A stretch of 6,450 nt of DNA from Methanosphaera sp. rholeuAM6 (lineage in GTDB: Archaea > Methanobacteriota > Methanobacteria > Methanobacteriales > Methanobacteriaceae). The stretch covers positions 13,933-20,382 of the forward strand of contig MVAA01000090.1 in the NCBI GenBank assembly GCA_003266105.1, given 5' to 3'. The position numbers were made by a program, and so were the translations under genes. Of this stretch, positions 1-3,730 are shown in pieces (the first letter of the stretch is position 1; every line of letters starts with the position of its first letter). The notes beneath the pieces are model-generated. The model did not search any database. It was not told the origin of the DNA and was given only the letters and a program-made list of their open reading frames with translations.

Positions 1-428
1 TTTTTTGTGTAAATCCTATTAATCATTAGCTATACTCTTTTGCTCAGGATTTAAATTGTGTAGATTTATTGTTCCCTTGTTTTAGAAAGAATAATTTAAG
101 TATTTAAAATATTATGAAAAGGTTCCAAATATTCTTTTATTGCTAAAAAAATTTTGAAAATTTATACTATATATCTTATTCAAGTTTTGTAGAGCTTTTC
201 TTAATTAAATTTTAAATACTATATCATTCTCATATAGCTAATTAACTAATTAACATATATGTTATTACTAATATATAATCGTTACATTTTATGACAAATT
301 ATTTCATGTTAAAAATTTTTTTTAAAATACTTATACGGAGTTCATTAGAAATAATTCATTTTAAAAATAGTTTTTGTCCGGAGTTTAAGTTAGAGAGATA
401 AAAAAAGTATAGAATAAGGGTAAATTAT
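1..428. other. A+T-rich intergenic region without a convincing gene
   Basis: No open reading frame with a credible ribosome binding site or recognisable product lies here. The stretch is dominated by A/T runs and short palindromes: a perfect 14-base palindrome TAACATATATGTTA at 251-264 and an AAATTTT-G-AAAATTT repeat at 149-163. The G/C-containing word CGGAGTT occurs twice (336-342 and 379-385). On the minus strand an ATG at 26-24 opens a frame reading MINRIYTKK to the left edge, preceded only by a weak AAGAG element. It could be the start of a leftward gene, but nine codons are not enough to support that call. The region is downstream of eIF5A and may also hold regulatory sequence for a gene outside the window. 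Confidence 0.6.
400..406 (-). terminator. Possible T-tract terminator of the eIF5A transcript
   Basis: On the minus strand a run of seven T residues lies 22 bases beyond the eIF5A stop codon. Archaeal RNA polymerase can terminate at oligo-T tracts without a strong hairpin, and no clear stem precedes this one. T-runs are common by chance in such A+T-rich DNA, so position is the main support. Confidence 0.35.
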
Positions 429-827
429 CTAGTTACCACCTTTGGTTCTCATGATTTTCATGTTACCCATAGCTTCTATGTATTCTACTTCTTTACCTTC
501 TACGATTTCATCTTTTAATTCATCTGGAATTGGTAAATCGATTGTTTCGTAGGTTTCTAAGTCCATAAGTTGTACTTCATCACCCATTAAAGCAATAACT
601 TGTCCTACTCTTTTATCAATAATAGGTACATCGATTTTTGCGTTTACAGGTTTTACAAGACTTCTTTTTTGGTTGTCGAAAATACCAACTGCTTCAATAC
701 GTGCTTTTGCTGCACCGTGTTTACCAGGTGATGATGTTGATATACTGGTAATTTTAGAAGCTTCTCCACCTAATACTAAGTATTTTCCTTGTTTTAAAGT
801 TTTAATTTCTACTACTTTAGTTGCCAT
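429..827 (-). CDS. Translation initiation/elongation factor 5A (archaeal eIF5A, hypusine-containing)
   Basis: This 132-residue protein is a complete archaeal IF5A, of normal family length. eIF5A binds the ribosome near the E site, relieves stalling at difficult peptide bonds such as polyproline, and aids termination; it acts in the cytosol. Residues 1 to about 69 form the SH3-like N-domain, with the loop [12 protein letters not shown] at 32-43. Lys36 in the PGKHG motif is the residue converted to deoxyhypusine or hypusine by deoxyhypusine synthase, so the modification site is intact. Residues from about 70 to 132 ([20 protein letters not shown] onward) form the OB-fold C-domain. The ATG at 827 is chosen because GAGGG lies six bases upstream, an in-frame TAA lies shortly before it, and the protein begins exactly as family members do. 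The gene is monocistronic as far as visible and divergent from dnaG. Agmatinase, which I recall as a frequent methanogen neighbour, is not seen beside it here. Confidence 0.96.
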   Translation of the reverse strand: MATKVVEIKTLKQGKYLVLGGEASKITSISTSSPGKHGAAKARIEAVGIFDNQKRSLVKPVNAKIDVPIIDKRVGQVIALMGDEVQLMDLETYETIDLPIPDELKDEIVEGKEVEYIEAMGNMKIMRTKGGN

Positions 828-833
828 TAATTT

Positions 834-838
834 CCCTC
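834..838 (-). promoter_or_regulatory. Ribosome binding site of eIF5A
   Basis: The minus strand reads GAGGG followed by six bases and then ATG. This fits the methanogen 16S anti-Shine-Dalgarno CACCUCC and fixes the eIF5A start at 827. Confidence 0.7.
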
Positions 839-863
839 GAATATATTATTATGATTTGTAAAA

Positions 864-894
864 AGAATTGTTCTAAAATCAGTTCTAGTAGAAC
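864..894. promoter_or_regulatory. Cluster of GTTCTA half-sites upstream of eIF5A (putative operator)
   Basis: GTTCTA occurs at 870-875 and again at 882-887. The second copy forms a perfect inverted repeat with TAGAAC at 889-894 (GTTCTA-G-TAGAAC). A shorter AGAA-TTG-TTCT dyad at 864-874 overlaps the first copy. The two direct copies are 12 bases apart, close to one helical turn. The cluster lies about 40 to 70 bases upstream of the eIF5A ATG, where an archaeal promoter or 5' leader is expected. No clear TATA box could be picked out around it. Regulator binding is an inference from symmetry and position only. Confidence 0.4.
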
Positions 895-1124
895 AAAAAG
901 TTACTTAATTAGTAATTAATAAGTAAAAATCATTTTATTAAAAAATGCATTGTATAACATACATTTAGATATGAAATTATATATGTTTAACCTAATTAAT
1001 ATATGTTTCTTTTTGATTTGAATTTTGAGTAAGAATATATAAGATGAGTGGAATAAATAATAACTGTATATGATATAACGAAGTAGTTATAAAATATGCT
1101 AATAAATAATAATAATTTATATTC

Positions 1125-1167
1125 AAAAAAAAATATTGTCCAAACAGGAACCCCCTATTGGATAATA
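1125..1167 (-). ncRNA. Hairpin with adjoining T9 tract: terminator-like element or small RNA 3' end (candidate)
   Basis: TATTGTCCAA at 1134-1143 pairs with TTGGATAATA at 1158-1167. An inner AGG (1146-1148) can pair with CCT (1154-1156), leaving a five-base loop. Immediately beside the stem, at 1125-1133, are nine A residues, which read as T9 after the hairpin on the minus strand. This is the shape of an intrinsic terminator. One pair (1138/1163) is G-U if plus-strand RNA is made but a C-A mismatch in minus-strand RNA, so the strand is uncertain. A competing hairpin CTATT-GGAT-AATAG at 1155-1168 uses part of the same sequence. The element sits about 300 bases upstream of eIF5A and 115 bases upstream of dnaG. 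Whether it ends a short leftward RNA, attenuates the eIF5A leader, or is part of the dnaG leader cannot be told from sequence. Confidence 0.35.
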
Positions 1168-1186
1168 GTCTAAAATATTGATTAAA

Positions 1187-1208
1187 CAAAAAATAATCAT
1201 TTATAATA
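1187..1208 (+). promoter_or_regulatory. Candidate BRE/TATA promoter of the dnaG-xerA operon
   Basis: TTTATAATA at 1200-1208 resembles the methanogen TATA box and is preceded by an A-rich stretch (1187-1195) suited to a BRE. Initiation about 23-26 bases downstream would give a leader of roughly 50 nucleotides before dnaG. The box is nearly symmetrical (TTTATAATAAA), so it could also drive a leftward transcript towards the hairpin at 1167. The region is so A+T-rich that the call is tentative. Confidence 0.35.
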
Positions 1209-1269
1209 AATTTAAAGGTATTAAAATTTTTTTCATCTCTTCGCTTAAATAGATAACGAATCTAGAAAA

Positions 1270-1276
1270 AGGCGAT
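1270..1276 (+). promoter_or_regulatory. Ribosome binding site of dnaG
   Basis: AGGCGAT differs at one base from the ideal AGGTGAT and stands five bases before the ATG at 1282. An in-frame TAA at 1279-1281 directly precedes that ATG, so no longer start is possible. The site favours this ATG over the internal GTG at codon 17, although the conserved family sequence begins only at about residue 23. Confidence 0.6.
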
Positions 1277-1281
1277 AATAA

Positions 1282-2721
1282 ATGACTCATAAAAATGCAA
1301 AATATCATGATGATGAAGAATATTATTATGTGTTCAAGGATGAAGTTACAACAACAAAATATTTAATACACTCACAGATAAATGCTAAAGGTTTTGTAGA
1401 AAAACCGGACGTTGTCGGTGCAATATTTGGACAGACGGAAGGACTGCTTAGTGACAGCCTTGATCTACGGGAACTACAGAAAACAGGTAGAATAGGCCGA
1501 ATCAAGGTGGACATGAGCAACAAATCAGGAAAAACCAAAGGTGAAGTAATAATTCCATCAAGCTTAGACAGGATAGAAACAACAATCCTTGCAGCATCAC
1601 TGGAAACAATCAACAGAGTGGGACCATGTGAAGCAAGCCTAAGAGTAACCTCAATCGAAGATGTTCGGGCAGTAAAAAGACGAACAATTGTAGAAAGAGC
1701 AAAGGAATTATACAAAAACATGATGGAAGAATTCACACCGGAAAGTTCCCGGATGATTGATGAAGTAAAAGAATCGATCAAAGTACCTGAAATAATAGAA
1801 TTTGGTGAAGACAACCTGCCTGCAGGTCCAAACACTCCAACATCAGATGCAATTCTCATAGTGGAAGGAAGATCAGATGTTCTAAACCTACTTAAATATG
1901 GAATAAAAAACACCATAGCAGTGGAGGGAGTAAACATACCAAAAACTGTTGCGGAACTAACAAAGGAAAGAACCGTTACGGCATTCCTCGATGGAGACAG
2001 GGGAGGAGATTTAATACTCAAGGAACTGCTCCAGATAGGGGACATTGACTATGTTACAAGAGCCCCACGAGGTCAGGAAGTGGAATACCTTAACAAAGAT
2101 CAGGTAATCTACGCACTAAAAAACAAGACATCTGTTGATAAAATAACCCAACATGCAAACTACAACCACAACCATCACAACTATCATGCAAAATCCCAGA
2201 ATGACAAAAAAGAAGAAAATGTCAAATACAACAAGGAATTTAAGGATGATAAAAAAGATGAAAAATACTCCGATTTAACATTACAACTAAAAGAACAGCT
2301 TGAAAAGGAAATAAAACAAACAGAACAGGATAAAAAAGTCAAACCTGCACAGTTAAACAAAACTTTTCAAGAAAATGATGTTAATGAAAAAGTAGTGGCG
2401 GATGTTGCAAAAGTTGAGAAAGAAACAGAAGAACCGGTAAAAAAACAAAACAAACATTTAACAGTATTGGATGAAATCAAAGGTACGGGTAAAGGAAACC
2501 TATACGATGAAAAATTCAACAAAATAGGTGACGTGAAAGTTGAAAACCTTTACAACGAAATAAGAAATGCACAAGAAGATATTAAAACCGTAATCTTTGA
2601 TGGAATAATTAGTCAAAGACTAGTTGATCTTGCAAAAGAGAAAAATATTGAATGTTTAACGGCAGTTAAGATGAGTGAAGTTGTAAAAAAACCTGAAACT
2701 ATTAAAATCATTACAAAATAA
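1282..2721 (+). CDS. dnaG: Archaeal DnaG primase-like protein (Toprim, exosome-associated)
   Basis: The 479-residue product matches archaeal DnaG. This protein shares the Toprim fold with bacterial primase; in archaea it is a stable subunit of the RNA exosome, tethering poly(A)-rich substrates, and primase activity has also been reported. After a 20-residue His/Asp/Glu/Tyr-rich leader, the conserved N-domain runs from about 23 to 170 ([40 protein letters not shown]). The Toprim domain at about 187-262 shows the metal-binding set: Glu195 in VEGRSD and Asp237/Asp239 in FLDGDRGGD. Residues 291-395 are a low-complexity linker, first Asn/His-rich (291-302) and then Lys/Glu-rich. The conserved C-domain at about 396-479 contains [20 protein letters not shown]. 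The linker makes the protein somewhat longer than typical. It starts at the first ATG, behind AGGCGAT, and is followed after 25 bases by a recombinase gene on the same strand. Confidence 0.95.
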   Translation: MTHKNAKYHDDEEYYYVFKDEVTTTKYLIHSQINAKGFVEKPDVVGAIFGQTEGLLSDSLDLRELQKTGRIGRIKVDMSNKSGKTKGEVIIPSSLDRIETTILAASLETINRVGPCEASLRVTSIEDVRAVKRRTIVERAKELYKNMMEEFTPESSRMIDEVKESIKVPEIIEFGEDNLPAGPNTPTSDAILIVEGRSDVLNLLKYGIKNTIAVEGVNIPKTVAELTKERTVTAFLDGDRGGDLILKELLQIGDIDYVTRAPRGQEVEYLNKDQVIYALKNKTSVDKITQHANYNHNHHNYHAKSQNDKKEENVKYNKEFKDDKKDEKYSDLTLQLKEQLEKEIKQTEQDKKVKPAQLNKTFQENDVNEKVVADVAKVEKETEEPVKKQNKHLTVLDEIKGTGKGNLYDEKFNKIGDVKVENLYNEIRNAQEDIKTVIFDGIISQRLVDLAKEKNIECLTAVKMSEVVKKPETIKIITK

Positions 2722-2730
2722 TTGGAAACT

Positions 2731-2735
2731 GGGAG
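2731..2735 (+). promoter_or_regulatory. Ribosome binding site region of the recombinase gene
   Basis: GGGAG lies 11 bases before the recombinase ATG at 2747, a longish spacing. It is only four bases before another ATG at 2740, which opens a nine-codon frame (MKYVKRIFG) ending at TGA 2767-2769. An in-frame TGA at 2741-2743 rules out any longer recombinase start. Confidence 0.45.
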
Positions 2736-2746
2736 AATAATGAAAT

Positions 2747-3697
2747 ATGTCAAACGAATATTTGGATGAAATTGGATTTGAAGATTTAATAGAAGACTAT
2801 GTTCTTGAAATGGATATTCAAAGTTATTCAGAAAATACTCTAAAGACATACTCATCAATACTCCATAGTTTTCATAAATTTTTATTAACCGAAAAAAGAC
2901 TTAATGATGAAAAAGGATTGTTAAGATCTTTTAAAAAATACTTGCAACATTTAAAACGTGACAACCAAGTGTCACAAAATTACATGTACCTGGTTACGGT
3001 AGTTATTAAAAAGTTCTTCGAATTTGCTGAAATTGAATTTAAAGAAGAAATAAAAGTACCTAAAAGAACAAAATCATTACCAAAATCATTGAATGAACAG
3101 GAAGTATACGATCTCATACATGCAAGAGACAGCAAATACGATCCTGAAAAAAATAATCCTCAAAACATTTCAAGACTCAGAAATAAATTAATTTTAACGT
3201 TACTCTATTCAACAGGATTACGTGTTTCTGAACTTATCAAGCTTCAAGTAAAGTATATTGACTTTGATGAACGTACAATACGCATACGTGGTAAAGGAGA
3301 GAAGGATAGAATAGTAATCTTTGATGAAGCAACACATGAATTAATACAGGAGTATCTTGAAAAGAGAGGTGTTGAAAACAAGTATCTGTTTGTCAATCAG
3401 AGAAACAAGAAACTTACATCACGATACGTTCAATATATGATAAAAGAGTATGCTGCAGATGCAAATATTGAACGAAAAGTCACTCCACACATACTAAGAC
3501 ACTCATTTGCAACACACTTACTTAAAAATGGTGTTGATATCAGAGCAATTCAACAGCTGCTCGGACACAGTAACCTTAGTACTACTCAAATCTATACCAG
3601 TGTTGACATGCACACGTTAAAAGACCTGTATGATGATGCAATGTTAAACAGGGACAATAACATAAGAAAAAATAGGGAATTGAAAAGTGGAGTTTAG
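2747..3697 (+). CDS. xerA: Tyrosine recombinase of the XerA/XerCD family
   Basis: The 316-residue protein is a tyrosine site-specific recombinase. Such enzymes cut and rejoin DNA through a covalent phosphotyrosine and Holliday junction; the archaeal XerA type resolves chromosome dimers at dif. An N-terminal SAM-like core-binding domain spans about 12-100 ([20 protein letters not shown]). The catalytic domain spans about 113-300. All six catalytic positions are present: Arg159 (STGLRVSEL), Lys183 (RGKGEKDR), His248 and Arg251 ([12 protein letters not shown]), His274 (LLGHS) and Tyr283 (IYTSV). The length is slightly above the roughly 280-300 usual for XerA because of a charged tail after residue 300. 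An in-frame TGA just before the ATG limits the start to 2747; the next Met is residue 22. It lies 25 bases after dnaG and is probably cotranscribed. No integrase-type DNA arm, excisionase, att duplication or phage gene is visible, which favours a housekeeping Xer role over an element integrase; a locus-specific invertase cannot be excluded. Confidence 0.9.
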   Translation: MSNEYLDEIGFEDLIEDYVLEMDIQSYSENTLKTYSSILHSFHKFLLTEKRLNDEKGLLRSFKKYLQHLKRDNQVSQNYMYLVTVVIKKFFEFAEIEFKEEIKVPKRTKSLPKSLNEQEVYDLIHARDSKYDPEKNNPQNISRLRNKLILTLLYSTGLRVSELIKLQVKYIDFDERTIRIRGKGEKDRIVIFDEATHELIQEYLEKRGVENKYLFVNQRNKKLTSRYVQYMIKEYAADANIERKVTPHILRHSFATHLLKNGVDIRAIQQLLGHSNLSTTQIYTSVDMHTLKDLYDDAMLNRDNNIRKNRELKSGV

Positions 3698-3730
3698 TTG
3701 ATTAATAATTAATCAAATACTTTTTCTTTT
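3698..3730 (+). terminator. Hairpin/T-tract terminator between convergent genes
   Basis: TTGATTAAT and ATTAATCAA flank a single A at 3707, giving perfect nine-base arms (3698-3716) directly after the recombinase stop codon. The plus strand then reads T5-C-T4 (3721-3730). The hairpin plus T-tract suits termination of the dnaG-xerA transcript. The minus strand lacks a T-run after the hairpin, so termination of the opposing gene is less evident. The T-tract touches the stop codon of that opposing gene, leaving only 31 bases between the two coding regions. Confidence 0.55.

Larger units (their letters stand above)
828..1281. other. Divergent intergenic region between eIF5A and dnaG
   Basis: This 454-base spacer separates two divergently transcribed genes and must hold both promoters. 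It contains the GTTCTA cluster, a large hairpin with an adjoining A9/T9 tract, and a likely dnaG promoter. Between 895 and 1124 the DNA is almost entirely A/T with no supported feature. It does contain CTAATTAATATATGTT at 992-1007, which nearly repeats a word at 246-263. A short minus-strand frame across 992-1189 encodes only low-complexity Tyr/Leu/Ile/Asn-rich peptide and is not considered a gene. Confidence 0.6.

Noticed and set aside
673..861. A 62-codon plus-strand frame over the start of eIF5A
   Set aside because: It overlaps the hypusine-loop coding region on the opposite strand and shows no family resemblance or ribosome binding site.
1134..1167. The hairpin read as a Xer dif site
   Set aside because: Dif sites have about 11-base arms around a 6- to 8-base centre. 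Here the arms are separated by 14 bases and a T-tract adjoins the stem, which fits an RNA hairpin better.
992..1189. A 65-codon minus-strand frame in the divergent spacer
   Set aside because: The peptide is Tyr/Leu/Ile/Asn-rich as expected from random A+T-rich DNA and spans the hairpin. No Shine-Dalgarno element precedes it.
1326..2045. A 239-codon open frame on the minus strand inside dnaG
   Set aside because: It is the antisense of the conserved DnaG N-terminal and Toprim region, has Ser-rich low-complexity composition and no recognisable domain. The plus-strand product is unmistakable.
2747..3697. Recombinase considered as the integrase of a provirus or integrative element
   Set aside because: No tRNA, att duplication, excisionase or viral gene is visible, and the gene is tightly linked to dnaG.
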